Source: Brachyspira suanatina (GTDB taxonomy: Bacteria > Spirochaetota > Brachyspiria > Brachyspirales > Brachyspiraceae). Taken from it: DNA of 64,000 nucleotides. The translations under genes were made by a program, and so were the position numbers. The notes beneath the pieces were generated by a model. It worked only from the letters and a program-made list of their open reading frames with translations. It ran no database searches and was not told the DNA's origin. Positions 17,740 through 27,278 of this stretch are shown here, in pieces (the stretch's first letter is position 1; each line of letters begins with the position of its first letter). The DNA lies in assembly GCF_001049755.1 (NCBI RefSeq), contig NZ_CVLB01000001.1, positions 1,040,091 to 1,104,090 of the forward strand, read 5' to 3'.

Positions 17740-18870
17740 ATGGCAGAAAAAAGAGACTATTACGAAGTATTAGGAGTGGCAAAGACTGCTACTAATGATG
17801 AAATAAAAAAAGCATACAGAAAATTGGCTATGCAGTATCACCCTGATAGGAATCCTGGAAATAAAGAAGCTGAAGATAAATTTAAAGAAGCTACAGAGGC
17901 TTATGAAATATTATCTGATGAGAAAAAAAGAGCCCAATACGATCAATTTGGTTTCCAAGGAGTTCATAGTGATTTTGCTGATGCTTATGGCAGAGGTGGT
18001 TTTGACTTCTCATCAATGTTCGGCGGTGGCGGCGGATTTGGTGATTTAGATGATATATTCAGTTCATTTTTTGGTGGTGGATTTTCTGGAAGAGGATCAA
18101 GATCTCAAAGACGTGGAAATGATATAAGGCATGATGTTACTTTATCTTTAGAGGATGCTGTTTTTGGTAAAAAAATGGAAATCAAATTAGATAAAAATGA
18201 TATTTGTGATGTTTGTCATGGTACAGGAGCAGAACCTGGAACTAAAACTCAAACATGTCCTACTTGCGGAGGAAGCGGAGAGGTTAGAATGGCTCAAGGA
18301 TTCTTCAGTGTAAGAAGAACATGTAATAGATGTAATGGAAGTGGTTCTATAGTTACAACACCTTGTAAAAATTGCCGTGGAACTGGTACAGTGAAGAAAG
18401 TTAAAACTATCTCTGTTAATATTCCTAAAGGTATTGAAGATAATACTCAGCTTAGAGTAAGCGGAGAAGGAGAGGCTATAGGCGGAGGAGTAGCAGGAGA
18501 TTTATATCTATATATACATGTTAGTCCTCATCCTTACTTTGTGAGAGATGGTATAGATTTGGTAACAGAAGTAGGAATCAATATTGCACAGGCAGCATTG
18601 GGTGCTGATATTTATATACAAACTTTAGATAAAAAGAAAGTTAAAATAAAAATTCCAGCAGGAACTAATAGCGGACAAATATTTAAATTAAAAGGAAGTG
18701 GGGCAACTCATATAAACAGATCCGGAAGAGGTGATTTACTTGTTGTAGTTAATATAGATGTTTCATCTAAATTATCTGCTGAAGAAAAAAGATTGTTTAA
18801 TGAGCTTAAAAAGGTTATGCCTTCTAATGATGAACCTACTTTAAGAAAACCTAATAAAAGTAATTGGTAA
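17740..18870 (+). CDS. dnaJ: Hsp40 co-chaperone DnaJ
   Basis: A full type I DnaJ of 376 residues. The J domain spans 1-70 with HPD at 34-36. A Gly/Phe-rich segment covers about 76-122 ([23 protein letters not shown]). Four CxxCxGxG zinc repeats lie at about 155-210 ([32 protein letters not shown]), followed by the C-terminal substrate-binding domains ([44 protein letters not shown] in part). It presents clients to the DnaK encoded 2 kb upstream. GAGGA precedes the ATG. A terminator follows at 18897. Confidence 0.97.
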   Translation: MAEKRDYYEVLGVAKTATNDEIKKAYRKLAMQYHPDRNPGNKEAEDKFKEATEAYEILSDEKKRAQYDQFGFQGVHSDFADAYGRGGFDFSSMFGGGGGFGDLDDIFSSFFGGGFSGRGSRSQRRGNDIRHDVTLSLEDAVFGKKMEIKLDKNDICDVCHGTGAEPGTKTQTCPTCGGSGEVRMAQGFFSVRRTCNRCNGSGSIVTTPCKNCRGTGTVKKVKTISVNIPKGIEDNTQLRVSGEGEAIGGGVAGDLYLYIHVSPHPYFVRDGIDLVTEVGINIAQAALGADIYIQTLDKKKVKIKIPAGTNSGQIFKLKGSGATHINRSGRGDLLVVVNIDVSSKLSAEEKRLFNELKKVMPSNDEPTLRKPNKSNW

Positions 18871-18896
18871 TAGTAAATTAATAATTACAATAATTA

Positions 18897-18924
18897 TAAA
18901 AAGGGGGGATTATCCTCCTTTTTT
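18897..18924. terminator. bidirectional intrinsic terminator
   Basis: An A-run and GGGGGG pair with CCTCCTTTTTT around ATTAT. It lies between convergent dnaJ and the minus-strand glycosyltransferase-like gene, whose stop codon touches it, and works in either direction. Confidence 0.75.
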
Positions 18925-20002
18925 AATTATGGCTGAAATTAGAGATTAATTCTAATATTTCATCTGTATTTTGCATTTCATCTATTGATGACATAAATAA
19001 TTCATAAGATTTTTTATTTTCTGTCATTTTTTTTATTTTTGATATTATTGATATTGGATTTTTAGAATTGTATATCAATGCATTTTTATCATCTACAGCT
19101 ATTTCAGCAGATGAGCTTTTAGCGTCTATTATAGGCAATGTTTTATAATGCCAAGCTGCTATTAACTGAGTATAGAAAGAATCTTTGATATTATGTATTA
19201 TCATAGCATTTGAGGTTTCTATTTCTTTTCCTATATTTGAATTATCATATTCATCTATGAATTCTATATATTGTTCTATAGCTAATTTATGAATATTTTC
19301 TTTTAATTCTTTGTCATATCCTATTATTTTTAGTTTATATATATCATCGCTTTCTTTCAAATACTGTGCATAAGCTGCTGTACATTTGAAAATACTATCT
19401 TCTTTATTATAGAATATTATTATTGATTTGTCTTTTTCTTTTTTATTGTTATTAATAAATATATATGGTGAAAAATAAGGCTGTATTATTTCTATATTTT
19501 TTATATCTTTATGTAGATATAATAGTCTTTCCCTTGTTTTTTTACTTCCGCATATTATTATATCAATATTATCAGTATGCTCATAATCCAATTTCATAAG
19601 TCTTTTATCTATTAATTTTGTTTTACTATCTTTTTTTTCTTGAAAATATAAATGATTTTGGAAATTTAAAGTATACCATACTATTATAGGCAATTTATTA
19701 ACTCTTTTTTTTATCAAAATATTTTTAGTCATAGATGCTATTATATTCATAGGAAAATCTATAGCTATGATAGCATCAGCATTTTCAGCGATATTTGCTA
19801 TATCTTTTGCTGACTTTTTGAAAAATAATAAAGATAAATGTTTTCTTGCAATATAAGCTGGAAAGTTTTTTGGAAATGATTTTGAAAATACTGTTATTCT
19901 TATAGATGATTTATAGAAATGTTCTACCATATTAAGCATAAATTGATTAGATTTATCTTTTATATTGCTGGCATTAGATATTAGTACAATAATTTCTTTC
20001 AT
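18923..20002 (-). CDS. GT-B glycosyltransferase-like protein (GT4-type)
   Basis: A 359-residue soluble protein with two Rossmann-like halves. The N-terminal half begins KEIIVLISNASNIKDKSN and contains ADAIIAIDFPMNIIAS. The C-terminal half has IIIFYNKEDSIFKCTAAYAQYL and the family-typical stretch YTQLIAAWHYKTLPIIDAKSSSAEIAVDDKNALIY (split over about 280-315). That stretch corresponds to the EAMA-G-P-V / D-G-NGLL part of GT4 sugar transferases, but the usual E-x7-E is weak. Some members of this shape use nucleotide sugars to build surface polysaccharide. The fold is likely; the substrate is unknown. Confidence 0.6.
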   Translation of the reverse strand: MKEIIVLISNASNIKDKSNQFMLNMVEHFYKSSIRITVFSKSFPKNFPAYIARKHLSLLFFKKSAKDIANIAENADAIIAIDFPMNIIASMTKNILIKKRVNKLPIIVWYTLNFQNHLYFQEKKDSKTKLIDKRLMKLDYEHTDNIDIIICGSKKTRERLLYLHKDIKNIEIIQPYFSPYIFINNNKKEKDKSIIIFYNKEDSIFKCTAAYAQYLKESDDIYKLKIIGYDKELKENIHKLAIEQYIEFIDEYDNSNIGKEIETSNAMIIHNIKDSFYTQLIAAWHYKTLPIIDAKSSSAEIAVDDKNALIYNSKNPISIISKIKKMTENKKSYELFMSSIDEMQNTDEILELISNFSHN

Positions 20003-20072
20003 TTTTTATCCGTCATAATTAAAATATACCAAATCCCATTCCGATATTTGAAATGATAAATAAGGACTTGTT

Positions 20073-22826
20073 ATGAAAATAAATAAAATTATATTTATAA
20101 TTTTTACTATATATATTTCGGCATATTCTAGAGATATTTTACAATATCATAGTGTAATGAATGATAGAAATGCAAATATCACTTTAGAAAATATATCTGT
20201 AAATGCAAATAAAATTACTTTAGATATAAATACACAAAATAATTTAAATAAGGAATTAGATAAAGTTAGAAAATTTGTACAAGATGGTAATTTTTTTGAA
20301 GCAATCAATTTATGTAATGCTTTAGAAACTAATTATAAAGATTATTATGAAATATATTATCTTAGAGGACTTTCATATTATAGACGGGCTGATCTTTATT
20401 ATGCCTCTTTAGATTTAAAAAAACTTTTATCATTATATATAGAAGAAAAAGATTATGATTCTGTTTATAGTTTGATTTTTGAGTTTTTTGATACTATTAA
20501 TGAATATGAGGAAACTTTAAAATCCTGCATCACAGCTTATAAAACAACTAATAATCCATATTGGCTTTTTTTAGCTGGTAATTCTGCTTTAAAAAATGGT
20601 GATGTTAAGAGTGCTGATTATTATTATAATGCCTGTATGAAGCAGAATAATTCTTATGCTAATGAAGGATTCGGAGATATAAGCTATTTAAATAAGCAGT
20701 ATGACAATGCTATAGATAATTACAGAAAGGTAAGATATTCTAATAACGAAGAAAAAATTAGAATTCAAACAAAAATAAGTAATGCTGTAGTAAAAAAAGA
20801 AATATATGCTTGGGATAGAAGTTTTTTATCACAAAATTATACAAATGCCATAAGTATACTAAATAATATTTCTTCATATTCTAAAGATTATCCAGAAATA
20901 ACAGTAGGTTTGGCTAAAACATATTTTGCTTTAGAAGATTATAATAATGCCAAAAGTATATTATTAAAACTTATTTCATCTGTAAAAGATTTTGATGAGG
21001 CTTATGCTATATTAGCCCAAATATATTTATATGAAAAAAATGAAACTGAAGCTATAAAAATAATAGAAAGAGGATTAGAATATACATATAATAAACCTAG
21101 ATTATATGAAACATTTGCTTCTATGCTTTATGATTTAGGGTATAGTTATTATCCAGATAGAATAATCTCTCAAATTCTAAATTTGTATAATATTTCTGAT
21201 GAAAATAAAATTGATTATAGTAAGAGTTTAATAATACAAAAAAGATATGATGAAGCTTCTAAATTATTAAAATCTGTAGAATATTATAAAGATATTGCAA
21301 ATAGCTTATTAAATAATATTGAATATAATAAAATATTAGATAAAGCAGAGTTGTTAAAGCAGCAAAAGTATTATGTTGATATAATGCAGCTTCTTTCTAA
21401 ATATAAATTTGAAGGAAATGAGGAACAGCTTAGAATAGGCTATATTGCTGATGCTTATAATAATTTAGGTTCTATAGATGAAGCTATAAATATATTGAAA
21501 GAAAATTTTAATGCTAATACAATAAGTGTTAATAATGTATTTTTACTTAGAAAGTTATTAGGTATCAGAGCTTCAAACAATGATACATCAGCTTATCAAA
21601 AAGAGAGAGATGCTATAGATATAAGGGCTACTGAATATTGGGAAGAGGAATTAAAATTACATTTGAATTTGGTAACAGATAGGGTATTTGAATTTATTAA
21701 ATTTAATCAATTTGATGAGGCTTTAGCTTATATATCTGATTTGAGAAATAAAAATTATGATGTTGCATATATAAAACAGATTGAGTCAACAACTTATGGG
21801 CTTTATGCAGCATATTTGTATAAGAATAAAAGATATGAAGAAGCAACCAAGACTGCCGCTTTAGCTGTTAGGAGAAATAGAAGCAATTATGATGCCATTG
21901 CTGTTCAAAATGAAATGTATATAGATTCTTATTTAAGTTCTATTGGCTATTATGACAATATAAGTGCTTATGTAAGTTTATCTTCTACTATGAAAGAAGT
22001 TTTAAGAATTTCTCCTGCATATATAGAAAATAGAATAAAACTTGCTGAAGCATACATATATGAATATAATATAGAAGGATTCAATATAATTAATAGAATT
22101 ACTGAATATATTAATGTTAATGGCGGAAAGGATTTATTATTGGGAATGGCGTATAATAGAGCTTATTTATATGAGTATTCACTTTTATCTTATAACAGAG
22201 CTTTAAAATATCTAAATGTTAATCCTATATATATAGCTGAAAGTGCTGTTAATATAGAAAATTATAATCCTTATTCTAACGATCTTAAAAGATTAATTAC
22301 TGAAAATGCAAATAATCCTGATAAGCTTTATGCTGTTTCAAAGATTTATACCAAAATTGGAAATTATGCTGAAGCTTTAAATATAATTAATAATGCTTTA
22401 TCATTTGATGCTAATAATATTAATTATCTTTATCAAAGAGCGTATATAAAAGAACTTATGGGAAATAGTAAAGATGCATTATCCGATTATGAAAGTATAA
22501 TTAGAATGAGAAAGAATTATGCTGCTGCTAATTATAGGGCTGCTTTAGTTTATTTGAATAATTTAAAAAATGATACAAATTCTGAAACCTATGCTTTAAA
22601 TTATTTGGCATTAGTTCCTGATGATTACAGCGGTTATAAACTTTTAGCAGATATTTATAAATTCAGAGCTGAAAGATATATAGATAGCAATACAAAAAAT
22701 TTACTTAAAGAGGCTTTAAATAATTATCAAACTGCTTTAAGTAAAGCCGTATGGGGTAGAGATTTAGAAGCTAGAAATATAATATTAAAAGAAATTAATT
22801 ATATACAAAATAAATTAATAGAATAA
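20073..22826 (+). CDS. large exported TPR protein (917 aa)
   Basis: Residues 1-18 are a signal peptide (MKINKIIFIIFTIYISAY). The rest is a long array of tetratricopeptide-like helical repeats, for example FFEAINLCNALETNYKDYYEIYYLRG, PEITVGLAKTYFALEDYNNAK and KIYTKIGNYAEALNIINNALSFDANNINYLYQRAYIKELMGNSKDALSDYESI in part. TPR arrays hold protein complexes; this one would work in the periplasm. The array is uneven in the middle (about 500-680), where repeats are longer. AAGGA precedes the ATG, and a strong terminator follows. Confidence 0.85.
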   Translation: MKINKIIFIIFTIYISAYSRDILQYHSVMNDRNANITLENISVNANKITLDINTQNNLNKELDKVRKFVQDGNFFEAINLCNALETNYKDYYEIYYLRGLSYYRRADLYYASLDLKKLLSLYIEEKDYDSVYSLIFEFFDTINEYEETLKSCITAYKTTNNPYWLFLAGNSALKNGDVKSADYYYNACMKQNNSYANEGFGDISYLNKQYDNAIDNYRKVRYSNNEEKIRIQTKISNAVVKKEIYAWDRSFLSQNYTNAISILNNISSYSKDYPEITVGLAKTYFALEDYNNAKSILLKLISSVKDFDEAYAILAQIYLYEKNETEAIKIIERGLEYTYNKPRLYETFASMLYDLGYSYYPDRIISQILNLYNISDENKIDYSKSLIIQKRYDEASKLLKSVEYYKDIANSLLNNIEYNKILDKAELLKQQKYYVDIMQLLSKYKFEGNEEQLRIGYIADAYNNLGSIDEAINILKENFNANTISVNNVFLLRKLLGIRASNNDTSAYQKERDAIDIRATEYWEEELKLHLNLVTDRVFEFIKFNQFDEALAYISDLRNKNYDVAYIKQIESTTYGLYAAYLYKNKRYEEATKTAALAVRRNRSNYDAIAVQNEMYIDSYLSSIGYYDNISAYVSLSSTMKEVLRISPAYIENRIKLAEAYIYEYNIEGFNIINRITEYINVNGGKDLLLGMAYNRAYLYEYSLLSYNRALKYLNVNPIYIAESAVNIENYNPYSNDLKRLITENANNPDKLYAVSKIYTKIGNYAEALNIINNALSFDANNINYLYQRAYIKELMGNSKDALSDYESIIRMRKNYAAANYRAALVYLNNLKNDTNSETYALNYLALVPDDYSGYKLLADIYKFRAERYIDSNTKNLLKEALNNYQTALSKAVWGRDLEARNIILKEINYIQNKLIE

Positions 22827-22855
22827 ATTTACAATTCATTATCATAAAAACTAAT

Positions 22856-22900
22856 AAAGCATAAAGTGCATTCTTAAATCCCGCCCTTTATGCTTTTTTA
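22856..22900 (+). terminator. intrinsic terminator after the TPR gene
   Basis: AAAGCATAAAG (22856-22866) pairs with CTTTATGCTTT (22886-22896) and leads into a T-run. Confidence 0.8.
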
Positions 22901-22955
22901 TTTGTTACTAAAAATAAAAGTTTTCATTAATTTTTTTACTTAATTTATAAAAGCA

Positions 22956-23113
22956 TGCCCGCCCAAATTTTGATTATATTTTTTATCCGCATAACGCACG
23001 TTGAATGAATATTTATTTATAGTTTAGATTATAATTATTATTCAGTTTATATTTATAATTTTGTTCACCGTGCGATGATGATGTCAATAAATTTAAAAAA
23101 CATTGGGTGGGCA
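22956..23113. repeat. 158-bp palindromic element with two nested GC-rich arm pairs
   Basis: The outer arms are TGCCCGCCCAA (22956-22966) and TTGGGTGGGCA (23103-23113). The inner arms are CGCACGTTGAA (22995-23005) and TTCACCGTGCG (23064-23074). The spacers are AT-rich with no open frame. Such GC islands are rare in this genome and suggest a dispersed element or a structured RNA. The rest of the 22827-23212 gap holds the TPR-gene terminator and nothing else that I can name. Confidence 0.55.
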
Positions 23114-23212
23114 GCAAAAATAACAGTGGTAGTTAAAAATAAATATAAAGTAGAAATGGCATGTATAAGTAGAAAACCTAAAGGTTGGGATTATATAGTA
23201 TGTTCTTTATAC

Positions 23213-24022
23213 TTAAAGTAAATTAAGCCTTTTTTCTATAGCTATTCCATAAACTCTATCATCATTTTCTTTTATAGATGCTTCAACACAATCATATATA
23301 AACTTTGTAGATTTTTTTAGAGCTGTTTCTATAGTATCGCCTTTTAATATATATCCTAATAAAGAAGAACCAAAAGCATCTCCTGTACCAGGTATGCTTA
23401 TATTAATTTTAGGATAATAGCTTGTTATTATATTGTTATCTTTATAACATAAGCATCCTATATTTTCATCTTTTGAAACGCTTGTAACTATTACTGTTTT
23501 AGGCCCCATTTCAGAGAGCTCTCTAGCCATATCCTTAACTTCTTCTTCATTGTATTTTAGAGAAGGATCTTTTCCTAATAGTATAGCTAATTCTGTGATA
23601 TTAGGAGTTGCTATATTGGCATATTTTATTAATTCATTCATAGCATTTACATGTTCATCGGACATAGAAGGGTATAGCTTACCATTATCACCAAGTATAG
23701 GATCTATTAAGACAGTACCTATATCAAAGTGCTTTATTATATCTACAACAATGGATGGCTGTTTACCAGATGCTATCCATCCTACATAAAAAGCATCAAA
23801 AGTAGGTTTTCTTATTTTTAGTTCCTCTACAATTTTTTCTAATTGCTCTGTCAAATCGAATGCACAAAAAGATTCAAAAGCAGTATGATTTGAAAGTATA
23901 ACACTAACAAGAGGCGAAACTTTTATACCAAAATGCGATAATACAGGTATATTAACTGTTAAAGATGCCTTACCATAAGAGCATAAATCGTTTAGAAGTA
24001 GTACATTGAAATTATTATTCAT
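23213..24022 (-). CDS. pyridoxamine/pyridoxal kinase (ribokinase family)
   Basis: It phosphorylates B6 vitamers for pyridoxal-phosphate salvage. The 269-residue sequence matches the pyridoxamine kinase branch: LLLNDLCSYGKASLTVNIPVLSHFGIK (in part) at the start, LSNHTAFESF (about 43-52), IDPILGDNGKLYPSM (about 126-140), TPNITELAILLG, and the anion hole with catalytic Asp in SIPGTGDAFGSSLLGY (about 209-224). Length and motifs fit PdxY/PdxK. The gene is four bases after a small unknown gene and is probably read from its promoter. Confidence 0.88.
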   Translation of the reverse strand: MNNNFNVLLLNDLCSYGKASLTVNIPVLSHFGIKVSPLVSVILSNHTAFESFCAFDLTEQLEKIVEELKIRKPTFDAFYVGWIASGKQPSIVVDIIKHFDIGTVLIDPILGDNGKLYPSMSDEHVNAMNELIKYANIATPNITELAILLGKDPSLKYNEEEVKDMARELSEMGPKTVIVTSVSKDENIGCLCYKDNNIITSYYPKINISIPGTGDAFGSSLLGYILKGDTIETALKKSTKFIYDCVEASIKENDDRVYGIAIEKRLNLL

Positions 24023-24025
24023 AAA

Positions 24026-24250
24026 TTATTTAAATATAATAAGAGCTTTACTATCGGCAAGAACTTTATATCCGGATATTTGCGCAAAGTATGCAAATTG
24101 TTCAAGAGTTATATCATATCTATCTTCAATTTCTTCTTTGGTAACTTTCATTTTTTTACCGCCAGATAAAAAAGAATTAAGTTCAAATCCGCTAGTTCCG
24201 AATTTTCTTTCAACTTCTTTTTGAAATGGATTCTTTTTACCTCTTCTCAT
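24026..24250 (-). CDS. small basic protein of unknown function
   Basis: A 74-residue soluble protein, Lys/Arg-rich at the start (MRRGKKNPFQKEVERKFGTSGF), with a helix-turn-like acidic stretch (VTKEEIEDRYDITLEQFAYFAQISGY). I do not recognise a family. GGAG stands before the ATG. It is followed three bases later by the pyridoxamine kinase gene, so the two form an operon. Confidence 0.65.
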   Translation of the reverse strand: MRRGKKNPFQKEVERKFGTSGFELNSFLSGGKKMKVTKEEIEDRYDITLEQFAYFAQISGYKVLADSKALIIFK

Positions 24251-24300
24251 TTATTGCTCCAAATGATATATTTTTATATAATATCATATAATAATTTTTT

Positions 24301-24306
24301 TTTCAA
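24301..24306 (-). promoter_or_regulatory. probable -35 box of the small-gene/kinase operon
   Basis: On the minus strand TTGAAA (24301-24306) is followed after 17 bp by TATTAT, about 30 bp before the start at 24250. Confidence 0.4.
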
Positions 24307-24439
24307 ATAAATTTTACTAAAAAGCCTATACATAAAATAGTTATTAACAGATTCTATTATGATTTTTTGATAAAAATTAAGTATTTAATCTAATATTACA
24401 TATATTTTATAAATTGTTTAATATGTATTTTTTATTTAT

Positions 24440-24478
24440 ATAAAAAAATCCTATTCATAGATTAATATGAATAGGATT
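24440..24478 (-). terminator. intrinsic terminator of the 24503 lipoprotein gene
   Basis: A perfect 13-bp stem, AATCCTATTCATA (24447-24459) with TATGAATAGGATT (24466-24478) and a 6-base loop. On the minus strand a run of seven T follows. Confidence 0.85.
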
Positions 24479-24502
24479 GTATTTTTATATTAACAAATTA
24501 TT

Positions 24503-25507
24503 TTATTGTTTAGTCAATTCTACAGCGCTTCCATCTGGTTTAGTATAAGTAGCTTTTGTTTTATCATCACTAAATGTTATTTTATGCTCTTTTATTTCTA
24601 TTGGATCTACATCATTTTCAAAGAATATTTCTGATATAGTTAAATTATTTCCATTTATTATAGAAGAATAATAATCTCCTGTTGTAGCTGTGTTAATATT
24701 GGCATTGTTTTCATTTACATGTAAAGTAATATCTCCTGCAGAATATGTTCCTAAATAAGGAGTAAATAAATCTGATTTCATTAATTCATAAGAATATTCT
24801 TTTCCATATATGAAATTTATTTGATAAATTATTCTGTCTTTTTCTAATTTATAAGACATTATAACTTTTTCATTGTTCTTATCATTATGTTCTGATTGTA
24901 AAACATTACCGTTCAATGTGAAAGTCATACCAACATTTGTCATTCCTTTGTATCCATATATATTACCATCTTTATCTATAAGTATAGTGTAATTTTTTAC
25001 TTTTATCTGACCATTATTATCATAAGTTGGTATATAATAATTACCAGCATAATTACCTAATTCTTTGAATTGTTTTATTACTATATAATCTTCATCAGGT
25101 TTATTAAAGTCTTCTTTTTCAAAAATATTTTTTCCGCTAAATTTAAGATGATCATCAAAAAGATTAACTTCAATTATTGAATATATTTGGTTATATGTAT
25201 TACTTAACTGATTATTTCCATTAACATTCATTTCCAATGAATTTCCTGATAAAGTTAATTCATTTACTGGAGTTTTATCTTCACCTATATACAGGCTTCC
25301 ATTTTCAATTCTAAAAGCAATATGTGTGTAATTTCCATTTGTAAATTCATGAAGATGGTAATATCTTCCATCGTATTTTTTTAGAAAATTAGATATTTCT
25401 GAAGGATTTGTTATTAGTGCTTCAGAAGTAGATTTATTTGCACTATTTCCAGAACAACTTACAGCAAATATAATAAATGCTGCTGCTAATAAAAATTTTT
25501 TAATCAT
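24503..25507 (-). CDS. lipoprotein, paralogue of the upstream lipoprotein (334 aa)
   Basis: The N-terminus MIKKFLLAAAFIIFAVSC is a lipoprotein signal with the acylated cysteine at residue 18. The mature protein is beta-rich, with repeated short blocks (GRYYHLHEFTNGNY, GNYAGNYYIPTYD, PYLGTYSAGDITLHV) that suggest three lipocalin- or META-like units of about 100 residues. It ends in FSDDKTKATYTKPDGSAVEL, nearly the same as the next gene upstream. It is anchored to a membrane; function is unknown. It appears to have its own promoter. Confidence 0.85.
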   Translation of the reverse strand: MIKKFLLAAAFIIFAVSCSGNSANKSTSEALITNPSEISNFLKKYDGRYYHLHEFTNGNYTHIAFRIENGSLYIGEDKTPVNELTLSGNSLEMNVNGNNQLSNTYNQIYSIIEVNLFDDHLKFSGKNIFEKEDFNKPDEDYIVIKQFKELGNYAGNYYIPTYDNNGQIKVKNYTILIDKDGNIYGYKGMTNVGMTFTLNGNVLQSEHNDKNNEKVIMSYKLEKDRIIYQINFIYGKEYSYELMKSDLFTPYLGTYSAGDITLHVNENNANINTATTGDYYSSIINGNNLTISEIFFENDVDPIEIKEHKITFSDDKTKATYTKPDGSAVELTKQ

Positions 25508-25590
25508 TTTTTCTCCTTTTTATTAAATAATTATTATTTTTAAGTAAAAAAATAATAAGAATATAACATATTATGATACTTATAAAAAAA

Positions 25591-25619
25591 ATAATATTCT
25601 AAGCAAATAAAAAAGTCAA
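25591..25619 (-). promoter_or_regulatory. promoter of the 24503 lipoprotein gene
   Basis: Minus strand TTGACT (25614-25619) and TATTAT (25591-25596) with a 17-bp spacer, about 85 bp upstream of the start. Confidence 0.5.
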
Positions 25620-25665
25620 TATTTTTATATCTTTTATTTATTATTAATTTTCTAATAGCCTATGC

Positions 25666-26730
25666 TTATTTATTTAATTCAACAGTTGTTCCATCTGGTT
25701 TAGTATAAGTAGCTTTTGTCTTGTCATCGCTAAATACAAATTTATGTTCTTTATTTCCTTCTCTTGAAGAATATTGATATATAATTAAAGTATTTCCAAT
25801 CATAACAGGGGTATAGCTATATTTAACAGTATTTATTTTTGCATCAGTAGTTTCTATTGTTAAAATTATAGTATTATCTGCTGATTTGTATGTACCGATA
25901 TATGGACTGAATAAATTATATTTTATTAAAGTTTCATATTGTAATTGATTATTAATCCAAGTATTACCAAATATTAATTTATAATCTTTATTTCCATCTT
26001 TATCATAAAAATGTAATTCTTCTTTTATTGAAGTACCGCCTGTTTTTGTGTATGATATTATTAATACATTATTGCTTAATTCAGTTTTTGAATAATTTAT
26101 TTTTAAATTCTCATCTATATATACTTGTCCAGTTGTATCTATAAGTATATAATATTTTTTTTTATCATCATAATCATAATAATAATAGTTTCCTGTATAA
26201 GTTATTAATTCTGATATAGGTTCTCCTATTTTTGTTTCATATCCTGAAGTTGGTTTTTGATAATTTTCTCTGTGAAATATTGCATTAGCGAAAAGATATA
26301 TGTTTCCATCACTGCCAAAGTTAAAAGTATACATCTCATCATTCATTTCATATCCTAATGCACCAGAGCTTGCTTTTTTGCCTTCTATGTATATTTGAAG
26401 TTTATTTCCTACTAACGTTTTCATTGTTGCTTCAACTTTTGTACCATATCCATTGTATATTAAATCTCCATCTATTACATATCTAATTCCAAGGCTATCA
26501 TCTTCATATCTTGAATAATAAACTCCATTATGTTTTTTTATAAATTCAGATATTTGTGTTTGATCTGTTATTATAACTTCTCCGGGATTTGGATTTGGTC
26601 TAGGTGTTGGATCTATAAAACTTCCGTCTCCAATATCAATTTCTTCTTCAGGATTCGGATTAGTTATTGTTGCTGAACAACTTAATATTAATAAAGATAT
26701 TAATGTTGTTAATAAAATTTTTTTATACAT
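25666..26730 (-). CDS. lipoprotein, paralogue of the downstream lipoprotein (354 aa)
   Basis: I place the start at the ATG ending at 26730 because AGGAGA lies six bases upstream; an in-frame TTG would add five residues (LGDN before MYKK) and would include the ribosome site. The signal MYKKILLTTLISLLILSC puts the acylated cysteine at residue 18, as in the paralogue. A Pro/Asn-rich spacer follows (TNPNPEEE, TPRPNPNPGE), then the same three-block beta-rich body (GNYYYYDYDDKKKYYILID, PYIGTYKSADNTI) and the same C-terminus (FSDDKTKATYTKPDGTTVEL). Tandem duplication is plain. Function is unknown. Confidence 0.85.
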   Translation of the reverse strand: MYKKILLTTLISLLILSCSATITNPNPEEEIDIGDGSFIDPTPRPNPNPGEVIITDQTQISEFIKKHNGVYYSRYEDDSLGIRYVIDGDLIYNGYGTKVEATMKTLVGNKLQIYIEGKKASSGALGYEMNDEMYTFNFGSDGNIYLFANAIFHRENYQKPTSGYETKIGEPISELITYTGNYYYYDYDDKKKYYILIDTTGQVYIDENLKINYSKTELSNNVLIISYTKTGGTSIKEELHFYDKDGNKDYKLIFGNTWINNQLQYETLIKYNLFSPYIGTYKSADNTIILTIETTDAKINTVKYSYTPVMIGNTLIIYQYSSREGNKEHKFVFSDDKTKATYTKPDGTTVELNK

Positions 26731-27022
26731 ATTGTCTCCTAACAAAAATTATTAAAAATATAAAAAAGTTTTATATAGTATTTAAATATTATTTTTATGA
26801 AGTTTTTTAGAAAATAAATATTATTGATGTATAGCAACATTATCATAAATATAATTTACCTTACTATAATCTATGTAAAATGATATAGTAACTATATTAA
26901 AAGTCAATATTTAATATTTATTTTTTATGAACTATAATAGGTTTATTTTTTAATTTATCTATATTTTACATTAGTTATGCAATATGAAGATATTAAAAAA
27001 TATGTTTTTTCTTTACAATATA
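26731..27022. other. AT-rich spacer between divergent lipoprotein and ATPase units
   Basis: No gene is visible. On the minus strand TTGACT (26902-26907) and TATCAT (26880-26885), 16 bp apart, may be a promoter for the lipoprotein gene, about 150 bp upstream of its start. The plus-strand ATPase promoter begins at 27023. Confidence 0.4.
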
Positions 27023-27050
27023 TTGACATTATTTTTTTATTTGTTATAAT
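27023..27050 (+). promoter_or_regulatory. consensus promoter of the riboswitch-ATPase transcript
   Basis: A perfect TTGACA (27023-27028) and a perfect TATAAT (27045-27050), 16 bp apart, with an extended -10 TG. Transcription should start near 27057, just before the aptamer. Confidence 0.85.
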
Positions 27051-27070
27051 ACTTTCATACATAATCAAAT

Positions 27071-27233
27071 ACTCATGAGGGAGTAATTGGCGTATTTTAC
27101 GCGGCAAAGTCAACATCGCAGCTCTTAAATGGTAGAGTTTGGCAAGCCTTAATTAATGAGACTCAGGTATAAATAAATCCTTAAGGATTAGTTTAATGTC
27201 CTTGATGATTTATTTATGCATGAGTCTTTTTTT
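27071..27233 (+). promoter_or_regulatory. yybP-ykoY (Mn2+) riboswitch with terminator platform
   Basis: The aptamer holds the conserved blocks GGGAGTAA (27079-27086), GCAAAGTCA (27104-27112) and TTGGCAAGCC (27139-27148), closed by a P1 helix of CTCAT (27073-27077) and ATGAG (27156-27160). A long terminator follows: GACTCAGGTATAAATAAATC (27160-27179) pairs with 27207-27226 and runs into seven T. The terminator's 5' arm shares bases with the 3' side of P1, so the two folds exclude each other. Known members sense Mn2+ and turn expression on. The ATPase gene lies directly downstream. Confidence 0.85.
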
Positions 27234-27278
27234 ATGCATTTTTTCTTTTATATAAAATAATTAAATGAGAGGTAGTTT

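Noticed and set aside
23160-23212. Hairpin-like AACCTAAAGGTT and GTATGTTCTTTATAC as terminator of the kinase gene
   Set aside because: Stems are very short and no convincing T-run follows on the minus strand.
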